A stretch of DNA of 64,000 nucleotides from JAALKW01 sp963974485 (GTDB taxonomy: Bacteria; Pseudomonadota; Gammaproteobacteria; Legionellales; Legionellaceae), in assembly GCA_963974485.1 (NCBI GenBank), contig CAXBBS010000010.1, forward strand, positions 1 to 64,000. The letters are read 5' to 3'. Under the pieces are notes generated by a model. That model saw only the letters and a program-made list of their open reading frames with translations, had not been told where the DNA came from and searched no databases. The position numbers and the translations under genes were made by a program. Positions 9,115-18,982 of this stretch are shown piece by piece (positions within the stretch are counted from its first letter, which is position 1; each line of letters starts with the position of its first letter).

Positions 9115-9446
9115 CGAGTTTAACCGGGAATGGCCTGAAAGATTGGTTGGTTCAGCGAGTCACCGCTATTTATTTGGCTATGTATACGGGCTTGTTTTTT
9201 GTGGTCTGGGGCAAATCTTCACCATGGACATACGAGACGTGGACGGCTTTGTTTCAAACACCATGGTTTCAGATAACAACTGCACTTGCGTTATTTACGT
9301 TGCTATTTCATGCTTGGATTGGGCTTTGGACGGTAACAACGGATTATATTAAAAATACAGGTTTGAGACTGACGGTTCAAGGACTGGTGATGTTTGTGTT
9401 GCTTAGCCAATTGATTGCGGGCTTCATGATGATTTGGGGACAATAA
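9099..9446 (+). CDS. sdhD: Succinate dehydrogenase hydrophobic anchor subunit
   Basis: This 115-aa second membrane anchor of succinate dehydrogenase has three transmembrane helices. The motif LKDWLVQRVTAIYLA near the N-terminus and the heme-binding His in LLFHAWIGLW are typical; the quinone-site region around DYIKNTGLRL follows. The start overlaps the end of sdhC by 16 bases, indicating translational coupling for one-to-one assembly. Confidence 0.95.
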   Translation: MVTSVTSLTGNGLKDWLVQRVTAIYLAMYTGLFFVVWGKSSPWTYETWTALFQTPWFQITTALALFTLLFHAWIGLWTVTTDYIKNTGLRLTVQGLVMFVLLSQLIAGFMMIWGQ

Positions 9447-9448
9447 CG

Positions 9449-11221
9449 ATGACTGTGGCACGAAAGACATTTGATGCGGTAATTATTGGAGCAGGTGGCG
9501 CGGGTATGCGTGCAGCACTGCAATTGGCAAACTCGGGCTTAAACGTCGCGTTATTATCGAAGGTTTTTCCAACGCGTTCGCATACAGTTTCGGCTCAGGG
9601 CGGGATTACGTCGGCGCTTGGGAATGCAGATGAAGATGACTGGCGTTGGCACATGTACGATACCGTGAAAGGTGCCGACTACATTGGTGACCAAGATTGC
9701 ATTGAATATTTGTGTAAAGAAGGTCCGCAGGCGGTGTATGAGCTTGAACATATGGGCTTGCCTTTTTCTCGCATGGATAACGGTAAAATTTATCAACGTC
9801 CGTTCGGTGGTCAATCCAAAAATTTTGGTGGTGAGCAAGCGGCACGTACGTGTGCTGCGGCCGATCGTACGGGCCATGCGTTATTGCATACGCTGTATCA
9901 GCAAAATATTCAAGCAAAAACACAAATTTTTAGTGAATGGTTTGCGTTAGACTTGGTTCATGATGCTGACGGGCGTGTGGTTGGAACCACGGCGTTTTGT
10001 ATGGAAACAGGCGAGGTTGTTTTCTTTCAAGCGCGGGTTTGTATTTTGGCGACAGGTGGTGCAGGCCGTATTTATCAATCAACCACGAATGCACATATTA
10101 ATACCGGTGACGGATTTGGTATGGCTGCACGTGCGGGCATACCGCTCCAAGACATGGAAATGTGGCAGTTTCATCCAACGGGGATTGCAGGAGCAGGCGT
10201 GCTTGTGACCGAAGGGTGTCGAGGTGAAGGTGGTTATTTAATCAATAAAGACGGCGAACGTTTCATGGAGCGTTATGCTCCGCATGTAAAAGATTTGGCC
10301 TCACGTGATGTGGTGGCGCGTTCGATTGCACTTGAGATTCGGGCGGGCAAAGGCTTTGATCCTGACGGTGTTCCTCACGTTAAATTAAAACTGGATCATT
10401 TAGGTGCTGATTTAATTAAATCACGTCTGCCAGGTATTCGTGAGTTATCTAAAACGTTTGCGGGTGTTGATCCGATTGTGGATGCGATTCCAGTGGTACC
10501 AACCTGTCATTATAGTATGGGTGGTATTCCAACGAATATTCATGCTCAAGTTGTCACGCATCACAAAGGTAAAGATAAAGTTGTTGATGGTTTATATGCT
10601 GTGGGCGAATGTGCGTGTGTATCGGTGCATGGCGCCAATCGTTTAGGTGGCAACTCGTTACTTGATTTGGTGGTGTTTGGTCGTGCGGCAGGTCTTCATA
10701 TTGAGCAAATGTGGAAGTCGAACGAATTACCTGAATTAGTCGATGTGAGTGATGAAGCGATTGATGCTTCACTTGCGCGTTACACACGTTGGGAACGTTC
10801 GACAAAAACAGGTGAGAGCCCAGCAGTTATTCGTGATGCCATGCAGCGCGTGATGCAAGAAGATTTTGGTGTGTTTCGAACCGGTGAAGTGATGGAGCAA
10901 GGTATTCTTCGCTTGCAAGCACTTCGTGAGCGTTTGAATGCCGCAAGTTTGATGGATAAAAGTCACGTATTTAATACCGAACGCGTGGCAGCACTTGAAC
11001 TTGATAATCTGATGGCTACGGCATGTGCAACAGCCCAATCAGCTTTAGCACGTACCGAAAGCCGTGGTGCTCACAGTCGTGAAGACTACCCTGAACGTAA
11101 TGATGACGAGTGGATTAAACATACGCTCTATTTTGATCAAGATGGTCGTATTGATTATCGGCCTGTAAATCAATCCCCGAAATATGTTGAACCACTTGAA
11201 CCTAAAAAACGTGTTTATTGA
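9449..11221 (+). CDS. sdhA: Succinate dehydrogenase flavoprotein subunit
   Basis: This 590-aa catalytic subunit oxidises succinate to fumarate with covalently bound FAD. The dinucleotide-binding motif is GAGGAGMRAALQL, the FAD-attachment His is in TRSHTVSAQGG, the substrate loop holds HPTG and the catalytic Arg is in RSRLPGI/DLASRDVVARSI regions. The C-terminus EPKKRVY is typical of proteobacterial SdhA. The ATG at 9449 follows the sdhD stop by two bases; a TTG further upstream lies inside sdhD and is rejected. Confidence 0.97.
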   Translation: MTVARKTFDAVIIGAGGAGMRAALQLANSGLNVALLSKVFPTRSHTVSAQGGITSALGNADEDDWRWHMYDTVKGADYIGDQDCIEYLCKEGPQAVYELEHMGLPFSRMDNGKIYQRPFGGQSKNFGGEQAARTCAAADRTGHALLHTLYQQNIQAKTQIFSEWFALDLVHDADGRVVGTTAFCMETGEVVFFQARVCILATGGAGRIYQSTTNAHINTGDGFGMAARAGIPLQDMEMWQFHPTGIAGAGVLVTEGCRGEGGYLINKDGERFMERYAPHVKDLASRDVVARSIALEIRAGKGFDPDGVPHVKLKLDHLGADLIKSRLPGIRELSKTFAGVDPIVDAIPVVPTCHYSMGGIPTNIHAQVVTHHKGKDKVVDGLYAVGECACVSVHGANRLGGNSLLDLVVFGRAAGLHIEQMWKSNELPELVDVSDEAIDASLARYTRWERSTKTGESPAVIRDAMQRVMQEDFGVFRTGEVMEQGILRLQALRERLNAASLMDKSHVFNTERVAALELDNLMATACATAQSALARTESRGAHSREDYPERNDDEWIKHTLYFDQDGRIDYRPVNQSPKYVEPLEPKKRVY

Positions 11222-11242
11222 TCTTGATAAGGATACACACTG

Positions 11243-11965
11243 ATGACTGATAGTCGAATAATTAACCTGTCTATATATCGTTATAATCCTGAGACAGATA
11301 AAAAGCCATATATGAAAAATTATGAGCTGAGTGTACCAACAGCAAATGATCCCATGCTTTTGACGTTGCTTGAGCGTATAAAAGCGGAGCAAGATCCAAC
11401 GTTATCGTTCCGTCGTTCATGTCGCGAGGGCGTGTGCGGTTCAGATGGTATGAATATCAACGGTGCAAATGGATTGGCATGTGTGACCTCGTTGTCATCC
11501 ATGAACAAAACATCAATCGTTGTGCGTCCTCTGACTGGCTTTGAGGTGGTGCGTGATTTAGTTGTTGATATGACGACGTTTTTTAAGCAATATGAGCGTA
11601 TTAAACCTTATCTACAAAATGATACAGCACCACCTGAACAAGAGCGGCTGCAATCACCTCAGGAGCGTGCAAAACTGGATGGTTTGTATGAGTGTATTAT
11701 GTGCGGTTGTTGTACGAGCTCATGCCCTTCATTTTGGTGGAACCCTGATAAATTTGTGGGACCTGCGGGTCTTTTACAGGCGCGCAGATTTTTGGCCGAT
11801 AGCCGAGACACCGCAACTGAAAAACGTTTAGAAGAAATGCAAGATCCGTTCAGTGTTTTTCGCTGCCGGAGCATTATGAATTGCGCTTCTGTTTGTCCGA
11901 AGGGACTCAATCCAACACATGCTATCAGTGAAATTCGACAGCAAATGTTGGACGACGAAACTTGA
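11243..11965 (+). CDS. sdhB: Succinate dehydrogenase iron-sulfur subunit
   Basis: This 240-aa electron-transfer subunit links SdhA to the membrane anchors. The N-terminal plant-type ferredoxin domain carries the [2Fe-2S] ligands in SCREGVCGSDGM and the later Cys in GLACVTS. The C-terminal domain has the [4Fe-4S] and [3Fe-4S] ligands in CIMCGCCTSSCPSFWW and FRCRSIMNCASVCPKGLNP. It lies 21 bases after sdhA and 27 bases before sucA, so one TCA-cycle transcript is likely. Confidence 0.97.
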   Translation: MTDSRIINLSIYRYNPETDKKPYMKNYELSVPTANDPMLLTLLERIKAEQDPTLSFRRSCREGVCGSDGMNINGANGLACVTSLSSMNKTSIVVRPLTGFEVVRDLVVDMTTFFKQYERIKPYLQNDTAPPEQERLQSPQERAKLDGLYECIMCGCCTSSCPSFWWNPDKFVGPAGLLQARRFLADSRDTATEKRLEEMQDPFSVFRCRSIMNCASVCPKGLNPTHAISEIRQQMLDDET

Positions 11966-11992
11966 TGTATCTGTTCGTTGGAGAACAAAATT

Positions 11993-14806
11993 ATGAGTGA
12001 AAGTTTAAAAAAAGCCTGGGATTCAGCTTATTTATCAGGCGGTAATATGGCCTATGTGGATGGGTTGTATGAAGATTATTTGGCCGATCCAAATTCTGTA
12101 CCGGATGACTGGGCGGCTGTTTTCAAAAAATTACCAGCTGTTGATGGCGTAGCATCCGATGTTTCACATCGGGCATTGCGAGATTATTTTTTAGCGCAAG
12201 CAAGTCGTCCAAAACAAGTGGTTGTTATGGCGTCATCAGACGGTGGTGATAAACAAGCGCGTGTGTCTGAGTTTATTAATGCCTATCGTGCCAACGGCCA
12301 TCTTATGGCGAATCTGGACCCATTAAATATGGTGGTTAGAGATGCGCCGCCAAGTCTTGATCTGGCTTATCATGATTTATCAGACGCTGATTTAAAACAA
12401 ACATTTTTTGCAGGAAAGGGTTTTTCTGATGAGCCGTTTTCATTGGCTGTGATTCGTGATGCGTTAAAACAAACGTATTGTGGCAGCATTGGTATTGAGT
12501 ACATGCATATTGCAAATGCTGATGAAGTCACCTGGATTCAGCAACAAATGGAGTCAGGACGTGGGCGACGCGTGCTGACGGCCGAAAAAAAGAAAGAATT
12601 GCTTGATGAACTGATTGCGGCCGATGGGTTAGAGCGTTATTTGGGAACACGTTTTGTTGGACAAAAGCGCTTCTCACTCGAAGGTGGTGATGCCTTGGTT
12701 CCCATGATGAAAGAGATGATTCGTGAAGCCGGTAAAAACGAAGTGCGTGAAGTGATTATTGGTATGGCCCATCGTGGGCGTCTCAACGTTCTCGTCAATG
12801 TATTAGGGAAAAAACCCGAAGCGTTATTTCAAGAGTTTGAAGGTAAACATTCACACGGTGAACGCACGGGTGATGTAAAATACCACATGGGTTTTTCATC
12901 GGATTTGCCGACCTGTTCTAAAAATATTGTTCATGTATCTTTGGCATTTAATCCATCGCATCTTGAAATTATTGGGCCGGTGGTTCAAGGATCGTCGCGA
13001 TCGCGTTTACGTCGCCGAGGCGATCTTGTTGATAAAAAACAAGTACTCCCGGTGGTGATTCATGGAGACGCCGCATTTGCAGGGCAAGGCGTTGTCATGG
13101 AGACGTTTAATTTTTCTCAAGCACGAGGCTATTGTACGGGTGGAACGGTTCATATTGTGATTAATAACCAAATCGGTTTTACCACAAGTAATCCGTTGGA
13201 TTCGCGTTCAACACTGTATTGCACTGATGTTGCTAAAATGGTTCAAGCGCCCGTTATCCATGTGAATGGAGATGATCCTGAAGCCGTTATTTTTGCAACA
13301 CAGATGGCGTTTGATTTCCGTATGAAATTTAAGCGTGATGTGGTGTTAGATTTGGTGTGTTATCGACGTCATGGTCATAACGAAGCGGACGAACCATCTG
13401 TTACGCAGCCGTTGATGTATAAAGCGATTAAAAAAATCAAACCCATTCGTGCTCTTTACGCTGAAAAGCTGATTGCAGAAGGGCTTCTTTCGCAGTCAAA
13501 TGTGAATGATGCTATGGATGCGTATCGGGATAAACTCGATCGCGGTGAAGCTGTGGTTGATACCACGAACGAAAATTATGAAGGAAAAATAGCGAATGAT
13601 TGGACCCCGTATTGGAATACACCATGGGATGCCAACGTTGATACATCCATTTCACGAGAAACCGTTCAAGCGTTGTCTGAAAAACTTCATACGTTGCCCG
13701 ATGGTTTTCAGGTACACCCCGTGGTCAAACGTTTATTAGCCGACCGAGAAAAAATGGCTAAAGACGAGACCCCCATGAATTGGGGTTATGCTGAAACCAT
13801 GGCTTACGCAAGCTTATTGCACGAAGGGTACGGTTTACGTCTATCAGGTCAAGATTGCGGTCGAGGTACTTTTGCTCATCGCCATGCTGTTTTGCATGAC
13901 ATGGAAACAGGTGAAGCCATTGTTCCGTTAGAAAGTTTAGTTTCTAACGAAAGAAACCCTGCGCTAGTGATTGACTCGGTACTTTCAGAAGAAGCAGTGC
14001 TTGCGTTTGAATACGGTTATGCATCGTCTGAGCCACAATATTTGGTGCTTTGGGAAGGGCAGTTTGGCGATTTTGCAAACGGTGCTCAGGTTGTTATTGA
14101 TCAGTTTATCAGTTCCGGTGAGCAAAAGTGGGGGCGTTTGTGCGGGCTTGTGATGCTGCTACCGCATGGCTATGAAGGTCAAGGTCCAGAGCATTCGTCC
14201 GCGCGTTTAGAACGTTATTTGCAACTCTGTGCGCAGCAAAACATACAAGTGTGCATGCCAACCACGCCGGCACAAATTTTCCATTTGCTACGTCGTCAGT
14301 TGATACGACCGTTCCGTCGTCCACTGATTATCATGACACCGAAAAGCTTGCTCAGACACAAGCTCGCTGTTTCACCGCTGTCTGATTTGGTTGATGGTAA
14401 ATTTCATAATGTTATTCCGGAAGTTGATCCAATTAAACCGGATGGTGTTAAGCGCGTGGTGTTATGTTCAGGAAAGGTTTATTATGACTTGCTTCAGAAG
14501 CGTCGAGAAAATAAGCAGCACAATGTGGTTATTATTCGCTTAGAGCAGTTATATCCATTTCCTAAAAAAGCGCTTCGAGCTGAGCTTGAAAAATATACTG
14601 AAGCAACACACGTTATTTGGTGTCAAGAAGAACCTAAAAATCAGGGTGTTTGGTTTTCGTCGCAGCATAATATGCAAGATTGTTTGCGGACAGAGCAATC
14701 ACTTCATTATGCTGGACGTGGGTTTGCAGCCTCGCCGGCTACGGGAAGTGCGAGTACCCATGCTGAGGAACAACATGCGTTAGTGGAGCAGGCATTGGTA
14801 GGATAA
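11993..14806 (+). CDS. sucA: 2-oxoglutarate dehydrogenase E1 component
   Basis: This 937-aa thiamine-diphosphate enzyme decarboxylates 2-oxoglutarate and transfers the succinyl group to SucB. The N-terminal E2-binding segment LSGGNMAYVDGLYEDYL is present, then VIIGMAHRGRLNVL, the active-site GDAAFAGQGVVMET and the ThDP/Mg motif region EADEPSVTQP. The C-terminal transketolase domain contains RGTFAHRHAVLHD. The ATG at 11993 follows GGAGAA; an in-frame TTG at 11978 is less likely. The length matches E. coli SucA (933). Confidence 0.96.
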   Translation: MSESLKKAWDSAYLSGGNMAYVDGLYEDYLADPNSVPDDWAAVFKKLPAVDGVASDVSHRALRDYFLAQASRPKQVVVMASSDGGDKQARVSEFINAYRANGHLMANLDPLNMVVRDAPPSLDLAYHDLSDADLKQTFFAGKGFSDEPFSLAVIRDALKQTYCGSIGIEYMHIANADEVTWIQQQMESGRGRRVLTAEKKKELLDELIAADGLERYLGTRFVGQKRFSLEGGDALVPMMKEMIREAGKNEVREVIIGMAHRGRLNVLVNVLGKKPEALFQEFEGKHSHGERTGDVKYHMGFSSDLPTCSKNIVHVSLAFNPSHLEIIGPVVQGSSRSRLRRRGDLVDKKQVLPVVIHGDAAFAGQGVVMETFNFSQARGYCTGGTVHIVINNQIGFTTSNPLDSRSTLYCTDVAKMVQAPVIHVNGDDPEAVIFATQMAFDFRMKFKRDVVLDLVCYRRHGHNEADEPSVTQPLMYKAIKKIKPIRALYAEKLIAEGLLSQSNVNDAMDAYRDKLDRGEAVVDTTNENYEGKIANDWTPYWNTPWDANVDTSISRETVQALSEKLHTLPDGFQVHPVVKRLLADREKMAKDETPMNWGYAETMAYASLLHEGYGLRLSGQDCGRGTFAHRHAVLHDMETGEAIVPLESLVSNERNPALVIDSVLSEEAVLAFEYGYASSEPQYLVLWEGQFGDFANGAQVVIDQFISSGEQKWGRLCGLVMLLPHGYEGQGPEHSSARLERYLQLCAQQNIQVCMPTTPAQIFHLLRRQLIRPFRRPLIIMTPKSLLRHKLAVSPLSDLVDGKFHNVIPEVDPIKPDGVKRVVLCSGKVYYDLLQKRRENKQHNVVIIRLEQLYPFPKKALRAELEKYTEATHVIWCQEEPKNQGVWFSSQHNMQDCLRTEQSLHYAGRGFAASPATGSASTHAEEQHALVEQALVG

Positions 14807-14870
14807 TGATTCTATTGTATGCTTGTTTTTTTTCGTTGAATTGAATTTTGAATAAAAAAAGGTTGAAATC

Positions 14871-16055
14871 ATGTCGATCGAAGTCAAAGTACCTGTTTTG
14901 CCCGAATCTGTGGCAGATGCCACCATTGCAGCCTGGCATAAAAAACCAGGTGATACGGTAGCTCGTGATGAGAACTTAGTTGATCTTGAAACAGATAAAG
15001 TGGTACTTGAAGTGCCAGCTCCTGCCGATGGCATCTTGGAAGCGTGTCTTTTTCAAGTGGGTGATACGGTAGAATCAGGGCAGCTTCTTGCGAAGTTAAT
15101 AGCAGGCGGGGCTGTTGTAAACGTATCTGAAAAAGCACCAGAAAAAGAAAGTTCAGATGCTGAGCCGTCCACAGGTCCTGCGGTAAGGCGTTTGATGAAA
15201 GAACATGACTTAAATCCTGCCGATATCACCGGCTCAGGTAAAGACGGACGCATTACTAAAGCCGATGTTGATGCGTTTATTGCTTCATCGCGAGGAGCAA
15301 ATAAAGACGTCACGTCTGCAGCAACTCCAGCACCTGTAGCTGCACCAGCCGGTGCGCGTGAAGAGCGTCGTGTACCGATGTCAAGATTACGGGTACGTAT
15401 CGCTGAACGTTTGTTAGAGGCGCAACATAATGCCGCCATGTTAACTACTTTTAACGAAGTGAATTTGAAAGCTGTCATGGACTTGCGAGCTGAGTACAAA
15501 ACATCGTTCGAGAAGAAACACGGTGTAAAACTTGGATTTATGTCGTTCTTTACACGTGCTGTGATTGAGTCGCTTAAGCGCTTTCCTTCGGTGAATGCTT
15601 CGGTTGATGGTCATGATGTGGTCTATCACGGGTATTATGATATTGGGATTGCCGTTTCAACCGAGCGTGGTCTCGTTGTGCCGGTGATTCGCGATGCGGA
15701 TAATTTAAGCATGGCAGGTATCGAACAAACCATTGGTGATTTAGCGGGTCGTGCGCGAACCGGTAAGTTAGGGATGGAAGATATGCAGGGCGGGACATTT
15801 ACTATCACAAACGGTGGGGTATTTGGTTCACTCTTAGCAACACCTATTTTGAACCCGCCACAAACGGGTATTTTAGGCATGCACAAAATTCAAGATAGAC
15901 CTGTTGTTGAAAACGGTGAAATTGTGATTCGTCCGATGATGTATTTGGCGTTGTCTTATGATCATCGTTTGATTGATGGACGCGAGTCCGTTCAGTTTCT
16001 GGTGAGTGTGAAGGAATTGTTAGAAGATCCTGCGCGCTTGTTACTAAATGTTTGA
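14871..16055 (+). CDS. sucB: 2-oxoglutarate dehydrogenase E2 (dihydrolipoyl succinyltransferase)
   Basis: This 394-aa core subunit of the complex passes the succinyl group to CoA. It has one N-terminal lipoyl domain (residues 1-77, lipoyl-Lys in LETDKVVLEV), an E3-binding domain (about 103-140, PAVRRLMKEHDLNPADITGS), an Ala/Pro linker, and the catalytic acetyltransferase domain ending with the active-site DHRLIDG. The shared E3 is probably the lpd encoded with aceEF near 60.2 kb, since no lpd is adjacent here. Confidence 0.96.
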   Translation: MSIEVKVPVLPESVADATIAAWHKKPGDTVARDENLVDLETDKVVLEVPAPADGILEACLFQVGDTVESGQLLAKLIAGGAVVNVSEKAPEKESSDAEPSTGPAVRRLMKEHDLNPADITGSGKDGRITKADVDAFIASSRGANKDVTSAATPAPVAAPAGAREERRVPMSRLRVRIAERLLEAQHNAAMLTTFNEVNLKAVMDLRAEYKTSFEKKHGVKLGFMSFFTRAVIESLKRFPSVNASVDGHDVVYHGYYDIGIAVSTERGLVVPVIRDADNLSMAGIEQTIGDLAGRARTGKLGMEDMQGGTFTITNGGVFGSLLATPILNPPQTGILGMHKIQDRPVVENGEIVIRPMMYLALSYDHRLIDGRESVQFLVSVKELLEDPARLLLNV

Positions 16056-16074
16056 TTGAAGTAGAGTATCGACC

Positions 16075-17235
16075 ATGAATTTACATGAATACCAAGCCAA
16101 ACAATTGTTTGCGCGTTATGATTTACCCGTTCCTCCTGGGAATGTTGCTTACAACGTTGAAGATGCTTTGAACGTGGCCTCAACCTTATCGACCCCAACG
16201 TGGGTCGTTAAGGCGCAAGTTCATGCCGGTGGACGAGGAAAGGCTGGGGGCGTGAAATTACTTTCAACCCCAGAAGAATTAACCGCTTTTGCTCAAAAAT
16301 TATTAGGCACCAACTTAGTTACGTATCAAACTGATGCTGCAGGTCAGCCTGTGAATGCGTTGTTGGTTGAAGAGACCAGTGATATTGCACGTGAGTTATA
16401 TTTGGGTGCTGTGGTTGATCGCGCATCGCGTCGTGTTGTTTTTATGGCATCAACCGAAGGTGGTGTTGATATTGAAGAAGTAGCAGAAAACACACCTGAA
16501 AAAATCATCAAAGTTGATATGGACCCAATGACAGGCATTATGCCGTATCAATGTCGTGATGTTGGTTTCCGCTTGGGGTTAACAGGACCACAAATCAAGC
16601 AATTAACACATATCATGATGACCTTAGGTAAGCTTTTTGTTGAATGTGATTTAAGTTTGTTAGAAATCAATCCTTTGGTTGTGACTGGAGCGGGTGATTT
16701 AATTTGCTTAGATGGTAAAGTCTCGTTGGATGAAAACGCACTGTACCGTCATCCTGAACTGAAAGGTTTACGTGACACCAGTCAAGAAGATGATCGCGAA
16801 AACCGAGCACGTGATTGGGAACTTAATTATATCCCGCTAGATGGCAATATTGGTTGCATGGTTAACGGCGCAGGTCTTGCGATGGCGACGATGGATGTGA
16901 TTAAGCTTCACGGTGGCGATCCTGCAAACTTTTTAGATGTTGGTGGTGGTGCTACGAAAGAACGTGTTTCTGAAGCGTTTAAGATTATTTTGTCAGATGA
17001 AAATGTAAAAGGCGTTTTGGTAAATATTTTTGGTGGAATCGTGCGTTGTGATTTGATTGCTGAAGGTATTTTAGCCGCAGTGAAAGAAGTCGATGTTCAT
17101 GTGCCTGTGGTGGTTCGTTTAGAAGGAAATCAAGCAATAGCGGGCGCTGAAATTTTAAACAAAAGCGATCTCAACGTTATTGCTGCGGATGGTTTAACCG
17201 ACGCTGCGATGAAAATTGTTGCAGCTACTGCGTAA
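16075..17235 (+). CDS. sucC: Succinyl-CoA synthetase beta subunit
   Basis: This 386-aa ATP-grasp subunit binds nucleotide and makes ATP or GTP from succinyl-CoA. The sequence starts MNLHEYQAKQLFARY as in the family, with the ATP-grasp lysine in WVVKAQVHAGGRGKAGGV, the metal and nucleotide residues in LLEINPLVV, and the CoA-side motif VNIFGGIVRCDLIAEG. The length is that of E. coli SucC (388). It lies 19 bases after sucB. Confidence 0.97.
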   Translation: MNLHEYQAKQLFARYDLPVPPGNVAYNVEDALNVASTLSTPTWVVKAQVHAGGRGKAGGVKLLSTPEELTAFAQKLLGTNLVTYQTDAAGQPVNALLVEETSDIARELYLGAVVDRASRRVVFMASTEGGVDIEEVAENTPEKIIKVDMDPMTGIMPYQCRDVGFRLGLTGPQIKQLTHIMMTLGKLFVECDLSLLEINPLVVTGAGDLICLDGKVSLDENALYRHPELKGLRDTSQEDDRENRARDWELNYIPLDGNIGCMVNGAGLAMATMDVIKLHGGDPANFLDVGGGATKERVSEAFKIILSDENVKGVLVNIFGGIVRCDLIAEGILAAVKEVDVHVPVVVRLEGNQAIAGAEILNKSDLNVIAADGLTDAAMKIVAATA

Positions 17236-17239
17236 TACC

Positions 17240-17275
17240 ATACGATCGATACGATCCATATGATCCATACGATGA
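17240..17275 (+). repeat. 9-bp direct tandem repeat between sucC and sucD
   Basis: Four consecutive 9-base units fill most of the 57-base gap: ATACGATCG, ATACGATCC, ATATGATCC and ATACGATGA. The units differ by one or two bases each. The repeat ends 17 bases before the sucD start, leaving the sucD ribosome-binding site (AGAGGCGAG) intact. Confidence 0.85.
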
Positions 17276-17292
17276 TATTTTAGAGGCGAGAT

Positions 17293-18168
17293 ATGAGTAT
17301 TTTAGTAGATAAAAACACCAAGGTTATTTGCCAAGGTTTTACGGGTAAGCAAGGTACGTTTCACTCGGAGCAAGCGATTGAATACGGTACCAACATGGTC
17401 GGTGGTGTTACACCGGGCAAAGGCGGACAAACACATTTAGGTTTACCTGTATTTAATACTGTTCGTGAAGCGGTTGAAGCAACCGGTGCTGAGGCAACGG
17501 TTATTTATGTGCCCGCTCCTTTTTGTAAAGATTCGATTATTGAAGCGGCCGATGCTGGTATTCAATTAATCGTGTGTATTACGGAAGGTGTGCCTGCATT
17601 AGACATGCTTGAAGTTAAAGTCTATTTGGAAAATAACACGACCAGTCGTTTGGTTGGCCCAAATTGCCCAGGTGTGATTACGCCAGGCGCATGTAAAATG
17701 GGTATTATGCCAGGTTCTATTCATCTTCCGGGTAAAGTAGGTATTGTTTCACGTTCAGGTACGTTGACCTATGAAGCAGTCAAACAAACAACCGATAAAG
17801 GTTTCGGCCAAAGTACCTGTGTAGGCATCGGTGGCGATCCTATCCCAGGAACATCGTTTATTGATGCGCTTGCATTGTTTGAGCAAGATCCTCAAACCGA
17901 AGCTATTATTCTCGTGGGTGAAATTGGTGGAACAGCGGAAGAAGAAGCGGCTGCATTTATCAAAGCTAATATAACGAAACCCGTTGTAGCTTATATTGCA
18001 GGTGTAACTGCTCCAGCGGGTAAGCGTATGGGGCATGCGGGTGCCATTATTTCTGGTGGTAAAGGAACTGCGGCTGATAAATACGCAGCACTTGAAGCAG
18101 CAGGCGTTAAAACCGTACGTTCCCCGGCTGATCTTGGTGATGCAATTGCTGAGATAACAGGCTGGTAA
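17293..18168 (+). CDS. sucD: Succinyl-CoA synthetase alpha subunit
   Basis: This 291-aa CoA-binding subunit forms the phosphohistidine intermediate of succinyl-CoA synthetase. The CoA site is CQGFTGKQGTFHSEQAIEYG, the CoA-loop is GPNCPGVITPG, and the phosphorylated His lies in KRMGHAGAIISGGKGTA near the C-terminus. The length matches E. coli SucD (289). The gene closes the sdh-suc block and lies 6 bases from pdxH. Confidence 0.97.
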   Translation: MSILVDKNTKVICQGFTGKQGTFHSEQAIEYGTNMVGGVTPGKGGQTHLGLPVFNTVREAVEATGAEATVIYVPAPFCKDSIIEAADAGIQLIVCITEGVPALDMLEVKVYLENNTTSRLVGPNCPGVITPGACKMGIMPGSIHLPGKVGIVSRSGTLTYEAVKQTTDKGFGQSTCVGIGGDPIPGTSFIDALALFEQDPQTEAIILVGEIGGTAEEEAAAFIKANITKPVVAYIAGVTAPAGKRMGHAGAIISGGKGTAADKYAALEAAGVKTVRSPADLGDAIAEITGW

Positions 18169-18174
18169 GTTAAC

Positions 18175-18822
18175 ATGAAGGATCGCACAGTTATCGCGTC
18201 GCAACGGCGCGAATACGGAGAGCTTAGTTTAAACGAACAAGATACAGCCGATTCGCCCTTTGTACAGTTTGAGCATTGGTTTGATGAGGCTGTTTCAAGC
18301 GAAATGTTGGACCCAACCGCGATGACACTATCGACGGTGGATGCAGCAGGTCGTCCTGATTCTCGTGTGGTATTACTCAAAGGCATTGAAAACAATGCCT
18401 TTGTTTTTTATACAAACTATCAAAGCATCAAATCACTACAGCTCCAAACACACCCGTATGCAGCGTTAAATTTTTATTGGCCCAGCATGGTACGTCAAGT
18501 ACGTATTCGTGGCCCTGTTGCGCGTGTAAGCGATGCTGCGTCGGATGCATACTTCGCTTCTCGACCACGACGAAGCCAATGCAGCGCCATGGCTTCGGCA
18601 CAAAGTCAGGTGTTAACACGCCATGATAATTTGGATGCGAAGGTTGAACAACTCATGCAGCAACATGCCGATCATGTGATTCAACGACCGGCTTATTGGG
18701 GCGGTTTTGCTGTTTCAGTCGACCAAATGGAGTTTTGGCAGGGGCGAGATAGTCGCCTACATGATCGTATCTTATATGCTAAAGGCGATAAATCCTGGAA
18801 AAAATGCCAACTTTATCCTTAA
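18175..18822 (+). CDS. pdxH: Pyridoxamine 5'-phosphate oxidase
   Basis: This 215-aa FMN-dependent enzyme oxidises pyridoxine or pyridoxamine phosphate to pyridoxal 5'-phosphate. Diagnostic parts are the N-terminal REYGELSLNEQD, the FMN-binding SRVVLLKGIENNAFVFYTNY and the C-terminal PLP/FMN segment WGGFAVSVDQMEFWQGRDSR. It begins six bases after sucD, with a modest ribosome-binding site, so it may be read with the succinyl-CoA synthetase genes. Confidence 0.95.
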   Translation: MKDRTVIASQRREYGELSLNEQDTADSPFVQFEHWFDEAVSSEMLDPTAMTLSTVDAAGRPDSRVVLLKGIENNAFVFYTNYQSIKSLQLQTHPYAALNFYWPSMVRQVRIRGPVARVSDAASDAYFASRPRRSQCSAMASAQSQVLTRHDNLDAKVEQLMQQHADHVIQRPAYWGGFAVSVDQMEFWQGRDSRLHDRILYAKGDKSWKKCQLYP

Positions 18823-18982
18823 GTTTTTTATATTGTTAAGAAAGTGTAAAAAACAAATACTTCCCTCATATTTTTTTAATGCTGGCATAAACTGGATCTT
18901 ACACAGGAGAGTAAGATGTTGGATTGTTTTATCTTCTGAGAAAATGAAAAATGAGAAAAATCTAGAGAAGGAGTGCTCGATT

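Noticed and set aside
17755..18204. 149-codon minus-strand frame across sucD
   Set aside because: It lies antisense to a highly conserved enzyme and has low-complexity Cys/Arg/Thr-rich sequence typical of shadow frames.
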